A DNA stretch of 64,000 bases. It comes from Paenibacillus sp. MMS18-CY102 (GTDB taxonomy: Bacteria; Bacillota; Bacilli; Paenibacillales; Paenibacillaceae). Below the pieces are notes generated by a model. It saw nothing but the letters and a program-made list of their open reading frames with translations, was not told where the DNA came from and did no database searches. This document shows positions 8,645-17,099 of this stretch, piece by piece (position 1 is the stretch's first letter; every line of letters begins with the position of its first letter). Where the stretch lies: assembly GCF_009789195.1 (NCBI RefSeq), contig NZ_WSTC01000005.1, forward strand, positions 62,001-126,000. The letters are read 5' to 3'. The translations under genes were made by a program, and so were the position numbers.

Positions 8645-9925
8645 TTACTCGTGGGAGCTCCAGCTTTCCAAGTAAGCCTTCTGCTCATCAGTCAATGCAT
8701 CAATGCCAATGCCAAGCGATTCCAGCTTCAAACGAGCCACTTGCTCATCGAGATGATAAGGCACGTTCGCCACTTTGCTGCCCAACGACGCATATTGTTC
8801 GTTTACGAAACGAAGCGCCAATGCTTGCAACGCGAACGTCATATCCATAATTTCAGCTGGATGCCCGTCACCAGCTGCAAGGTTGACCAGGCGCCCTTCT
8901 GCGAGCAGATAGATGCTGCGGCCGTCCTTCAGTTGGTATTCCTCGATATTTTTGCGTACCGTACGAATATTCGTCGACAGCGCCTCAAGTTCTGGCTTGT
9001 TAACTTCAATATCGAAGTGGCCAGCATTGGACAAGATAGCGCCGTTTTTCATCACTTCATAATGCTCGCCGCGGATAACATCACGGTTGCCTGTTACCGT
9101 TACAAAGATGTCTCCCACCTTAGCCGCATCGATCATTGGCATAACCGCGAAGCCGTCCATGTATGCTTCAACCGCTTTGATTGCATCGATTTCGGTTACA
9201 ACAACGTTCGCGCCGAGGCCCTTTGCACGCATCGCTACGCCTTTGCCGCACCAGCCATAGCCGACGACAACAACCGTTTTGCCCGATACAACAAGGTTCG
9301 TCGTACGATTAATGCCATCAAATACCGATTGGCCTGTGCCATAACGGTTGTCGAACAAATGTTTACAGAACGCATCGTTAACAGCAACCATTGGGAATTG
9401 CAGAGCGCCTTCCTTCTCCAATGATTTCAGGCGAATAATGCCCGTCGTTGTCTCTTCTGCGCCGCCACGGATGTTAGGGATCAGGTCTTGGCGTTCGGAG
9501 TGAAGAATCGTTACGAGATCGCCGCCGTCATCGATAATGAGGTCTGGCTTCGTATCGAGTGCTTTGAGCATAAGCGCTTTGTACTCGGCAGGCTCTGGAT
9601 TGTATTTCGCAAATACCGTTACGCCGTCTTCGACCAATGCCGCGCAGACATCATCCTGCGTAGAGAGCGGGTTACTGCCCGTAATCGTTACTTCTGCTCC
9701 ACCGGCTTTAACAACCTTCGCCAAATAAGCCGTTTTCGCTTCCAAGTGGAGGGCGATCGTTACTTTCAGGCCTTTGAACGGCTGGTCTTTCTCGAACTGC
9801 TCGCGAATCCGGTTCAGTACCGGCATATGTGCGCTAACCCAATCGATTTTCAAATGTCCTTCTGGCGCAAGCGCCATGTCTGCTACGATACTTGTTTGTT
9901 TTGCATCAATACTCAATGATTCCAC
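8645..9925 (-). CDS. ahcY: S-adenosyl-L-homocysteine hydrolase
   Basis: AhcY splits S-adenosylhomocysteine into adenosine and homocysteine, clearing the inhibitor left by SAM-dependent methylation. The 426-residue protein shows the conserved EAKTAYLAKVV, DDGGDLV, the NAD-binding VVGYGWCGKGVAMRAKG and SNAGHFDIEV segments. Start is uncertain: the GTG at 9925 has an AGAAGGG only 2 bases upstream, and an in-frame TTG lies 9 bases further in. It lies 34 bases after bshC with no terminator between them. B. subtilis lacks this enzyme and uses the Pfs/LuxS route; its presence is a useful lineage marker. Confidence 0.95.
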   Translation of the reverse strand: MESLSIDAKQTSIVADMALAPEGHLKIDWVSAHMPVLNRIREQFEKDQPFKGLKVTIALHLEAKTAYLAKVVKAGGAEVTITGSNPLSTQDDVCAALVEDGVTVFAKYNPEPAEYKALMLKALDTKPDLIIDDGGDLVTILHSERQDLIPNIRGGAEETTTGIIRLKSLEKEGALQFPMVAVNDAFCKHLFDNRYGTGQSVFDGINRTTNLVVSGKTVVVVGYGWCGKGVAMRAKGLGANVVVTEIDAIKAVEAYMDGFAVMPMIDAAKVGDIFVTVTGNRDVIRGEHYEVMKNGAILSNAGHFDIEVNKPELEALSTNIRTVRKNIEEYQLKDGRSIYLLAEGRLVNLAAGDGHPAEIMDMTFALQALALRFVNEQYASLGSKVANVPYHLDEQVARLKLESLGIGIDALTDEQKAYLESWSSHE

Positions 9926-9959
9926 TGCCCTTCTTATTCATTTTATTTAATAATGAAAG

Positions 9960-11675
9960 TTATAAATACACAATGCGATGGCCGCCATTCGGATCATACG
10001 GCAGTTCCAGCAGCTTCTCCAGCCAGCTGGAGCCATAGCGGTTCCAATAAGCTGTCATGTTTAATACACGCTCTTGGGGCTTCCCAGCAGGCCACAACGC
10101 AGCCCCTATTCGGTCCCAATGCCGGATGGACGCTTCATTGCTTTTACGGAATGCATCCGTCGTACGGGCTTCTAGAAACGCGATCTGCTCAACGATTTTG
10201 TTCATATTCGTCGTACCGAGCGCCTTCAAGCCTGCTTGCACTTCAGCTGCCAGCTCTACCACTGGCTCGTATAGCGCAGTAAATTCCCGTTTCACCTCAG
10301 CGAATCGATTCGCGATATCGAATCGGTCCTGCTCCGCCAGCCAAGCCTGCTTGCGCTCCTCGAATCGGACGGCGACATCCTCGAACGTTAGCCCATATTT
10401 GTCCATATGCTTAGCTACCGTACCTTCGACAAGCGTAAATGACATACGCGGCACAAGTATTGGCATTTCCATCCCGCAGCGGCGGAACGCTTCGCCCGTC
10501 TGCGCCCAATATGCAATTTCTCCAGGGCCAAGAACAGCGCCCAAGACAGGCAGCACATAATCTTGCATGATCGGCCGCGTTAATACGTTGTTGCTGAATT
10601 GCTCTGGATTGCTTTCAGCCAAAGCCAGCAGCTCATCCGAGCTCCAGAAGGCTTCGCCTTTCTTATCCGTGAAACCGCCGTCACGCTTATAGAGCAGCAC
10701 GCGGTCCCCTGCTTGCCCGGCACCTTGGCTCTCTGGCCGGAACAAGAATAGATTGGCACAGCCTGGCACCGCAGCAGCTTGCGTGGAATAGCCCAGCGCT
10801 TGCACTTGTTTGCCAGCTTCCGCATATGCAGCTTCCAACGCATCATTATCGCTGAGCATCCTACGGAACATCGGCGACTCTACACGGCGAAGCGCCGCAT
10901 CATCGGCTTCAAGCAGCACAAGGCCTTCCTTGCCAAATAGCCATGCGAGGATCCGGGCAAAAACGTCACTTAGCGTGACGCCCTCTCCGATCCACGAACG
11001 AAGCTTCTCCAGCATGGGCTCTTTAAACTCCGAGCCAGAGAGCTGCCCTTCCAGATCAGAGATCGCCGCTTCCCACGCTTCAAGCCCCAGCGCCGTACGG
11101 CTCACTGACGTTCTCGGGCCTTCTGGCCTTGCTACTGCAAGCTTTCGAACGCCTTGTTCGGATGACACGGCAATATGATTGGCTTCATCCCAATCATGAT
11201 CCTCGCCCGCGATCCAAAATACAGGGACAACAGGCTTGCCGAGTATGGACGATGCATGCTTGGCTGCACTTATGACAGTAACAGCCTTATGTATAACTAG
11301 AAGAGGTCCCGTCCACAAGCCGGCCTGTTGGCCGCCCACGACGACATATGCACCTTGTTCGATTACATCTAGTTGAGACTCTGTTTCAGGAGACATGCCA
11401 ATTCGGGCATTATAGCTGCGCAGTGCCTCAGCGGCGTTAGACGCTGGCACGCGCATCCCTGCCGATTGATCAAGCCGCTCTGCTCGCGCGAGCCACGCTT
11501 GTTTGACAGAAGGATGGCCGCTATGCAGCAACGAGTCCAACCGGCTGTCTGTACGCTTCCCATAAGCTTCGCTCAGAGGCTGTGAAGAAGGAAACTCGTA
11601 ATAATCCGTAGATGTCATTTCTTTAATCAGCCCTCGATCCGCATCAAAATGGGTGGTAAGCCACGAAATGCGCAT
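9960..11675 (-). CDS. bshC: Putative cysteine ligase BshC (bacillithiol synthesis)
   Basis: BshC is assigned to the last step of bacillithiol synthesis, joining cysteine to GlcN-malate. The frame gives 571 residues, somewhat longer than the roughly 540 of B. subtilis BshC. Diagnostic stretches are VVGGQQAGLWTGPLLVIHK, PVFWIAGEDHDWDE, SNNVLTRPIMQD and GPGEIAYWAQ. The ATG at 11675 has no clear ribosome binding site although it lies about 30 bases after the predicted transcription start; a second ATG about 20 codons in (MTSTDYYEF) is an alternative. It sits just upstream of the division cluster as in Bacillus, but ahcY is inserted in between. Confidence 0.92.
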   Translation of the reverse strand: MRISWLTTHFDADRGLIKEMTSTDYYEFPSSQPLSEAYGKRTDSRLDSLLHSGHPSVKQAWLARAERLDQSAGMRVPASNAAEALRSYNARIGMSPETESQLDVIEQGAYVVVGGQQAGLWTGPLLVIHKAVTVISAAKHASSILGKPVVPVFWIAGEDHDWDEANHIAVSSEQGVRKLAVARPEGPRTSVSRTALGLEAWEAAISDLEGQLSGSEFKEPMLEKLRSWIGEGVTLSDVFARILAWLFGKEGLVLLEADDAALRRVESPMFRRMLSDNDALEAAYAEAGKQVQALGYSTQAAAVPGCANLFLFRPESQGAGQAGDRVLLYKRDGGFTDKKGEAFWSSDELLALAESNPEQFSNNVLTRPIMQDYVLPVLGAVLGPGEIAYWAQTGEAFRRCGMEMPILVPRMSFTLVEGTVAKHMDKYGLTFEDVAVRFEERKQAWLAEQDRFDIANRFAEVKREFTALYEPVVELAAEVQAGLKALGTTNMNKIVEQIAFLEARTTDAFRKSNEASIRHWDRIGAALWPAGKPQERVLNMTAYWNRYGSSWLEKLLELPYDPNGGHRIVYL

Positions 11676-11713
11676 CTGCGCTTATTCGCTGAATTTGGCT
11701 TGCCATAACTCCC

Positions 11714-11743
11714 ATTGTACACAATCGAACGGCGCAGCGTCAA
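11714..11743 (-). promoter_or_regulatory. Sigma-A promoter of bshC-ahcY
   Basis: On the minus strand TTGACG (-35, 11738-11743) and TACAAT (-10, 11714-11719) are separated by 18 bases. The predicted start of transcription lies near 11707, about 30 bases before the bshC start codon. Confidence 0.75.
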
Positions 11744-11769
11744 AGCAACAGCCTATAAAAATGCCCAAA

Positions 11770-11793
11770 TAAAAAGCCTTCCCGCAGGAAGGC
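11770..11793 (-). terminator. Intrinsic terminator after the DUF3397 gene
   Basis: GCCTTCC (11776-11782) pairs with GGAAGGC (11787-11793) around a CGCA loop, followed on the minus strand by TTTTTATTT. It ends the panE-DUF3397 unit 50 bases after the last stop codon. Confidence 0.85.
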
Positions 11794-11845
11794 CCATTCA
11801 ATAACGGCCGATTCAGCCGCTCAGCGCGCCATTACGTTATTACGA

Positions 11846-12241
11846 TTACATCGGCGCGAGCAGCACTTTGCCAATCCCAATAAACATAAAGAGCACGTAA
11901 AGTACACTCATAAACAAAAATCCGATGCGCCACACCGCGCGAACAACCTTCTTCGTATCAACGGCGCCCCGCTTTCTAAATTGCATATTGCCGATGAAGC
12001 CGCCTAATAAAAGAAGCACTAATAAAATTAAATATAAGCCAAAATCACTAACAAATATGTAGTCATACAGCACGGCAACGCAACCGATCAACAAAACGGT
12101 CGTAACATCCATCGCGATTCCGAACGCTTTTTTGCGGTTATTGCTGTAGGCACCGTATGCCCAATAAATAATGGCGAACGGAACGACCGGAATGACCGCA
12201 AGGAACGCATAAATAAGCCGAACGCTCTCCCATAACCACAT
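11846..12241 (-). CDS. DUF3397 integral membrane protein
   Basis: A 131-residue hydrophobic protein with four predicted membrane segments (about residues 8-28, 42-60, 66-86 and 105-125) and short basic loops. It matches my recollection of the DUF3397 family found next to panE and bshC in Bacilli; its function is unknown. It starts 18 bases after the panE stop behind an AGGGGAGGGG site, so the two are co-transcribed. Confidence 0.75.
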   Translation of the reverse strand: MWLWESVRLIYAFLAVIPVVPFAIIYWAYGAYSNNRKKAFGIAMDVTTVLLIGCVAVLYDYIFVSDFGLYLILLVLLLLGGFIGNMQFRKRGAVDTKKVVRAVWRIGFLFMSVLYVLFMFIGIGKVLLAPM

Positions 12242-12259
12242 GCCTGCCGTCCCCTCCCC

Positions 12260-13240
12260 TTATTTCATTAATGCCTTCACCATCGATACGGCCGCCGCAT
12301 TCAATGGGGCTGTTAAACCGAGCTGATCTGCCAGCCGGCAAACGCCGCCATTAATCCAACCGACTTCCGTTACCGACCCGCGCCTGATATCCGCCAACAT
12401 AGACGAAACGTTTTGCGCTGTTCGCTCGCATACCAATAGCAGTTGATCCCAGCTATCGGCATCCCCTTGATCCTGGTAACCCGCGGCAGCCAACACGTCA
12501 TAAGTCTCTTTATGAAGCGCACGCATCAGAGATCGCCGTGCTGAGTGATTAGGCAATGCCCCGTTTTGCACATCATAAATAGCTGTTAATGGATTAATAA
12601 CCGCATTGATGAGCAATTTCTGGTAAATGCGATTACTCATGTCATTCGACAGAATCGTTGTAAATCCTGCCTTCTGCAGCATGTCCACCAACATTTTTTG
12701 CCCGGATTCCTGCGCACTCCCGTCTAGTTGCGTCGATCCGCCGCGAATCGCTGTTGCGCCCGCCTCAATATCCCCTATGTACAACTGTCCCTCGCCCGTA
12801 TGCTCAACCGTTCGAGGATGATGGCGAAGGGCGCCTTCCGTCGTAACGCCCGCTAATACGATCCGTCCTGGCAAGGCAAGCTTCAACTTCTCCATATGCC
12901 CAATCCCATTCTGCATGCCAACGACCACATCGCCGCTCTGCGTGATGGAAGCAATATGGCTCAACAAACCGTCCGTGAGCTGTGGCTGTTTAACCGTCAC
13001 GAACACAACGCTTCGGACTTGCGATAACTTATGGTTAACCTGATGCTTGTCCATTACAGCAAAAGCAGCGACCGGTACGGCATGCACGCAATCCCGTTCG
13101 ACGAATTCGATTCCTTCTTCCGCTAATAGCGCTGCTTGCTTGTCCGTTCTCGTCCAGATCGTCACATCATGCGCTGCCATCGCTAGCCTCGCTCCAAATA
13201 AGAGGCCAATCGCCCCGCCGCCTACGACCATTACACGCAT
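12260..13240 (-). CDS. panE: 2-dehydropantoate 2-reductase
   Basis: PanE reduces ketopantoate to pantoate with NADPH, a step toward coenzyme A. The 326-residue protein opens with the Rossmann motif VVGGGAIGLLFGARLA and has KLLINAVINPLTAIYDVQNG, the family signature near the catalytic Lys-Asn. The start is ATG 13240 after a GGGAGAG site; a longer frame to 13315 lacks a site. In Bacillus the orthologue ylbQ lies in the same place relative to bshC and mraZ. Confidence 0.9.
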   Translation of the reverse strand: MRVMVVGGGAIGLLFGARLAMAAHDVTIWTRTDKQAALLAEEGIEFVERDCVHAVPVAAFAVMDKHQVNHKLSQVRSVVFVTVKQPQLTDGLLSHIASITQSGDVVVGMQNGIGHMEKLKLALPGRIVLAGVTTEGALRHHPRTVEHTGEGQLYIGDIEAGATAIRGGSTQLDGSAQESGQKMLVDMLQKAGFTTILSNDMSNRIYQKLLINAVINPLTAIYDVQNGALPNHSARRSLMRALHKETYDVLAAAGYQDQGDADSWDQLLLVCERTAQNVSSMLADIRRGSVTEVGWINGGVCRLADQLGLTAPLNAAAVSMVKALMK

Positions 13241-13292
13241 GCTGCCACTCTCCCAACCTGTTGATGGTTTATATCCTTCTATCCTAACGCAA

Positions 13293-13329
13293 AAGCGCCC
13301 TTCGCATCTACTCATGCAAGGGGCGCTTC
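13293..13329 (-). terminator. Probable terminator after the gerR-like gene
   Basis: AAGCGCCC (13293-13300) faces GGGCGCTT (13321-13328) with an imperfect inner stem, followed on the minus strand by TTTTGCGTT. It lies between the regulator gene and panE. Confidence 0.6.
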
Positions 13330-13347
13330 TTAGGCAAGGCCATTAAA

Positions 13348-13995
13348 TTATTCAATGCGTTCCAAATTCCCGTTCGCATCCATTTTAAACCGCTGCTTCT
13401 GTTCCTCTTCTTCACTCAGTACAGTTAAGCGACGCGCTCGGTCCATAATCTGGATAAGGGTCTTATAATCATCATTAACCGTCCGATAATCCGTTTGCAC
13501 ATTCGATACTTCACTTGAAAGCCGTTGATTCTCATCGCGAAGATCAGCAACCTCTTCCTCGCGGTCAAGCAAATCTTTCTCCAACAGCTTCACTTGGCGT
13601 TGCAGCTCTTGGTAGGCACCGCGCCATTGCCGCAAAAACCGAATAATGCCCTCTATCGTTATACTCTCTTCGGAAAGCGTCTCGTGCTTTATCGCTTTCG
13701 AATCCTCGTCTACAATCGATAGAGACGAGACATGCGGTGCCGCCACAAGCGATTGTTTCTTCAAATAATTGCGTTTCTGCCGTTGCTGCTTCGCGATCTG
13801 GATCGCATCTTCATAACGCTTGCGTACGCAGCTGTTCCAGCGGAATCCACAAGCAGCCGAGGTTCTTCCGATCCGCTCGCCCACCTCCTCGAAGGCACCT
13901 AATTGTGTGCCCCCTTCACGAATATGCCGTAGCGTTACCTCAGCTAGGATGATATCATCATCCGCACTCCACGCATCTTGTCTGACTGCTGTCAT
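13348..13995 (-). CDS. RsfA/GerR-family transcriptional regulator
   Basis: A 215-residue protein with an N-terminal Myb/SANT-like DNA-binding region (residues about 8-60, WSADDDIILAEVTLRHI and FRWNSCVRKRY) and a long C-terminal coiled coil (LEKDLLDREEEVADLRDENQRL). This is the architecture of RsfA and of GerR (YlbO) of B. subtilis, prespore or mother-cell regulators; ylbO lies just upstream of panE there too, so this is probably the ylbO/gerR orthologue. The ATG at 13995 has AGGAGG 10 bases upstream, better than the TTG nine bases before it. Confidence 0.75.
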   Translation of the reverse strand: MTAVRQDAWSADDDIILAEVTLRHIREGGTQLGAFEEVGERIGRTSAACGFRWNSCVRKRYEDAIQIAKQQRQKRNYLKKQSLVAAPHVSSLSIVDEDSKAIKHETLSEESITIEGIIRFLRQWRGAYQELQRQVKLLEKDLLDREEEVADLRDENQRLSSEVSNVQTDYRTVNDDYKTLIQIMDRARRLTVLSEEEEQKQRFKMDANGNLERIE

Positions 13996-14193
13996 GCTAC
14001 CCAAACCTCCTAACGTTAAAGGCGCTTAATTATCTCTATGCCCTTGGTAGAATTCATAGAATCTATCGGATACTATTTCTTATATCCATTTTTTTCTGTG
14101 CTCATACATGATTGTTAAGGCAAATGCACAAACTTATAAAAGACACGCCTGCCGCGCGTCCATAAAAAAGTTTCCAGATTGTCGTGGATACTG

Positions 14194-14222
14194 TTTACAC
14201 TGCTTGTACGTAACGTTATAAT
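14194..14222 (+). promoter_or_regulatory. Sigma-A promoter of the DUF2626 gene
   Basis: TTTACA (14194-14199) and a perfect TATAAT (14217-14222) are spaced by 17 bases. It lies in the 271-base region between two divergent genes (13996-14266); nothing else definite was seen there. Confidence 0.8.
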
Positions 14223-14266
14223 TGGCAATAGAAAAAAAGGTCGAATGAAAGAGAGGGGGATGGGGA

Positions 14267-14503
14267 ATGGCACGCATGTTTCGAGTTCTCGGCTTTTGGA
14301 CGTTAGTGATTGCACTGATGTCGTTTGCAGGAGACATGACCGAAATGTCGCTCTTGTTCTTCATGCAAGCCGCCGCGTTCATCTTGCTCGGCTATCTGAA
14401 CTTCTCAGAACGTACATACATATTGATGTTCTGGGGCTACATGGTCGTATCGTTTGTAGGATTCAGTTACTGGACCGTATTCAAAATGGGACTCCCGTTC
14501 TAA
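14267..14503 (+). CDS. DUF2626 small membrane protein (YqgY-like)
   Basis: A 78-residue protein with three hydrophobic segments (LGFWTLVIALMSFAGDM, SLLFFMQAAAFILLGYL and YMVVSFVGFSYWTVF). It resembles B. subtilis YqgY (RVLGFWT near the start, SLLFF and the LSER/FSER motif), the DUF2626 family of unknown function. A purine-rich AGAGGGGGATGGGGA leader precedes the ATG. Monocistronic, with its own promoter and a strong terminator. Confidence 0.8.
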   Translation: MARMFRVLGFWTLVIALMSFAGDMTEMSLLFFMQAAAFILLGYLNFSERTYILMFWGYMVVSFVGFSYWTVFKMGLPF

Positions 14504-14530
14504 TACAACTTCAGACGAATGACACCATAG

Positions 14531-14569
14531 AAAAAACAGCCGGAATCTCAAGATTCCGGCTGTTTTTTT
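14531..14569. terminator. Bidirectional intrinsic terminator
   Basis: CAGCCGGAATCT and AGATTCCGGCTG form a 12-bp perfect inverted repeat flanked by A and T runs on both sides. It serves the convergent DUF2626 and methyltransferase genes. Confidence 0.92.
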
Positions 14570-14593
14570 GCTGCACGCCTTCTAGCCCATCTG

Positions 14594-15862
14594 TTATGCC
14601 CCATTACTCGCCCATCGGAACGAACCTTTCGTCAACACCATCACTTTGAATGTCTCGCTCATGTTATCCGACAGCAGCAATTGCCGAATCGCACGGTTGC
14701 GTTTGGCTGTTTCGCTAAACGGGTCACGCCCCGCATCGTCAGACAACAGCTGCAAGATGCCCTCATCGAGAAGAAATTGCTTCTGGGTCTCCATATAAGC
14801 AACTTCCCAGCCCGCTCTACGAGCCGCACGCATCATTGCAGTGAAATTGATATGCGCGGTCAAATCCTGCTCGCCTGGCGCAAGAAACGGATCATCATGC
14901 GCGATATGCCGCTTATAACAAAGCAATGTTCCTTTCATGCGATGCTCAGCACGGTATTCTTCCGCTTCGTGCCCATAATCGAAGATGAGCAGCATGCCAT
15001 TCCGAATCACTTGCCCCATCTGGGCAAGCCACGCTTCGGCAGCCAAATTCATTTCGGTCTCCTGCCCCTCCAGCAGCGGCACGCCATCCGCCTCAAGCGA
15101 AGCTGCAAGCGCCGGAGTGCTTAATGGCATATAGGCGTAGCCAAACATGGCCGTCGGCTGCTTGCCTTCGCCTAAAGTGCTGCCTTCTAAATTTGGATGG
15201 GCATATACGCCAAGCTCCATCAGATTGCCTTCGTGCATGGCAATGCGGTGGACGGGCATTGCGTCCAGCAGTTCATTTGCAGCGACCATCACGATTGCAT
15301 CTTCCGCCAAATCCTTTAAATATCCGGCTGCTTCTGCTGAGCCCATATGCTGGACCGATGCTGGTTCAAGGCCTTTCCCGGAAATGAGCTGATTTACCCT
15401 AGATCGGGTTGCCGCTACATGATTCAAATGGTCATCCACGGTAAAAAAATGAATCGAAGCGAGCCACTGCGGCGCTTCACTCACCCAATAATCGAGCATG
15501 CGCCCTGACATCGCTCCAGCCCCTGCCCCCCATTCCCCTATATGGACATTCGCCCCATCACCTTGTTGGATCGCCGCTAGCTCCCGCAGCCTTCGGGCCC
15601 ACAGCTCCCCCATTAAGCCGCCAATCGCAGCACTCGTATAAAAATCGCCATCTGCGCCTGTACGAACATCGCCGCTGCGATAATAGCCCCACTGCTCATC
15701 ATATAAACAAATTTCCATATACCGTTGGAATGGAATAGCTGTACAGGAGACAGGCAACTGTACGCCCTCTATAGGGCAAGGGATGGCAGATACGCCCTCC
15801 CTCCCAATTGCTTCTCTTATTTTCTGGCCCATCGTTGCTTTCGTTTCCAATCTATCGCTCAT
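14594..15862 (-). CDS. MidA/NDUFAF7-type SAM-dependent methyltransferase
   Basis: A 422-residue protein of the DUF185/MidA family. It has the SAM-binding motif HIGEWGAGAGAMSGRML near residue 112, IVMVAANELLDAMPVHR, LLIFDYGHEAEEY and HINFTAMMRAARRAGWE. The eukaryotic member NDUFAF7 methylates an arginine of a complex I subunit; the bacterial substrate is not known. AAGGGGGAAG precedes the ATG. Single gene, divergent from the next one. Confidence 0.8.
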   Translation of the reverse strand: MSDRLETKATMGQKIREAIGREGVSAIPCPIEGVQLPVSCTAIPFQRYMEICLYDEQWGYYRSGDVRTGADGDFYTSAAIGGLMGELWARRLRELAAIQQGDGANVHIGEWGAGAGAMSGRMLDYWVSEAPQWLASIHFFTVDDHLNHVAATRSRVNQLISGKGLEPASVQHMGSAEAAGYLKDLAEDAIVMVAANELLDAMPVHRIAMHEGNLMELGVYAHPNLEGSTLGEGKQPTAMFGYAYMPLSTPALAASLEADGVPLLEGQETEMNLAAEAWLAQMGQVIRNGMLLIFDYGHEAEEYRAEHRMKGTLLCYKRHIAHDDPFLAPGEQDLTAHINFTAMMRAARRAGWEVAYMETQKQFLLDEGILQLLSDDAGRDPFSETAKRNRAIRQLLLSDNMSETFKVMVLTKGSFRWASNGA

Positions 15863-15979
15863 ATTTGCACTTCCCCCTTGAGATTAATGAGATATAATAG
15901 GAGAATTGGAAGCATACATTGAATAAATGCTTGTCTCATGCACATTAGGGGCAATGATGGCGAATAAGGGGGTTCGAAC

Positions 15980-17065
15980 ATGCCTGCTTTCCTGCGTCGT
16001 GCCGCTGTATTCGCTTTAGCCGTTACTGTATTTTTCGGACAAACAGTCGGAGCAGCCGCTGCACTAACGCCTGCTGAACAAGCCGTCAAGGAATTGCTTG
16101 AAAAGAGCCTGTCAGTCGTAGAAATTGATAAAGAGATCACCCGCGTTCAAGCGGAACAAACAAAGCTGGAAGCTTCCTTGTCGGATACTTCTGCCCAAAT
16201 AAGCAAGCAAGAGCAGGCTGCCGTGAAGCAGCGCGAAAAAGCAGGCAGAGTGCTCCGCTCCTATTATATGGGCGAACGCGATTGGCTGCTGGCCGCATTG
16301 TTCTCTTTCAACTCCTTGCAGCAATGGTTTATGCTGCTGGACTATATGGATCTTATTTTGGCCCGTGACCGCGAAGTGCTCGAACAATATGCCGAGCAGT
16401 CACTGTTGCTGCGCAAACAATATGACCGGCAAACCAAAGAAAAGAACAAGCTGGCTGAGACAGAGGCTAATCTGCGCAAGCAGCGGGAACGCGTTGCAAA
16501 ACTGCAACAAGAAATGAATATTACGCTTGAAGGACGCTCCGATGCGGATAAACTTCGCCTGCTGATGGAAGAAATGAACAGCTACTGGAACAATGTCGGC
16601 TTAACCGAGGTTCGGACATACTTCAAAGCGTTGTCGGAAGCGATGCAGCATTTGCCCGATTGGGTGCAAGATCATAAGGAGTTATTGGAGATCAGTGGCT
16701 TCGAGTACACGTTGCGCATACCTGAGCAAGCGCTGAATGATTTCTTGCGCGAACAAAATGAGCTCTTCAACGCTTTCGCTTTCCAATTCAAAGACGGCAA
16801 AGTCATTGCCAGCGGAGAGCGAGATGGCATATCTGTCGAGGTATCCGGAAGCTACACAGTCGAAACGGAACCAAGCAGCAGCATTCAGTTCCATGTCGAG
16901 TCGTTAAAATTCAACGATCTAGCGCTGCCCGACACGACAAGGAAGGAACTGGAGAAGCAATTCGACCTGAACTTCTATCCCCAAAAAATCGTTTCCTTCC
17001 TGACCGCCAAGAGCGTCAGCATCGAGAATGGCACATTGATTCTCACCTTGAAAGTAAAATTATAA
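15980..17065 (+). CDS. Secreted coiled-coil protein of unknown function
   Basis: A 361-residue protein with a signal peptide (about residues 1-28, ending near GAAAALTP), a long coiled coil (residues about 40-190) that includes GRVLRSYYMGERDWLLAALFSFNSLQQWF, and a C-terminal beta-rich region (about 225-361). The N-terminal half looks like the coiled-coil hinge of PcsB/CwlO-type hydrolases (the MYxxG-like stretch YYMGE), but no NlpC/P60 or other catalytic domain follows. It may act as a regulator or scaffold of the wall, which is inference. A perfect TATAAT (15893-15898) lies upstream without a good -35. Confidence 0.7.
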   Translation: MPAFLRRAAVFALAVTVFFGQTVGAAAALTPAEQAVKELLEKSLSVVEIDKEITRVQAEQTKLEASLSDTSAQISKQEQAAVKQREKAGRVLRSYYMGERDWLLAALFSFNSLQQWFMLLDYMDLILARDREVLEQYAEQSLLLRKQYDRQTKEKNKLAETEANLRKQRERVAKLQQEMNITLEGRSDADKLRLLMEEMNSYWNNVGLTEVRTYFKALSEAMQHLPDWVQDHKELLEISGFEYTLRIPEQALNDFLREQNELFNAFAFQFKDGKVIASGERDGISVEVSGSYTVETEPSSSIQFHVESLKFNDLALPDTTRKELEKQFDLNFYPQKIVSFLTAKSVSIENGTLILTLKVKL

Positions 17066-17099
17066 CAATGCCGCCGAAAGCTCTCGTTTATTCCCGTCC

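Noticed and set aside
8651-9424. 257-codon plus-strand open frame
   Set aside because: Antisense to ahcY, whose protein is clearly conserved; no start signal.
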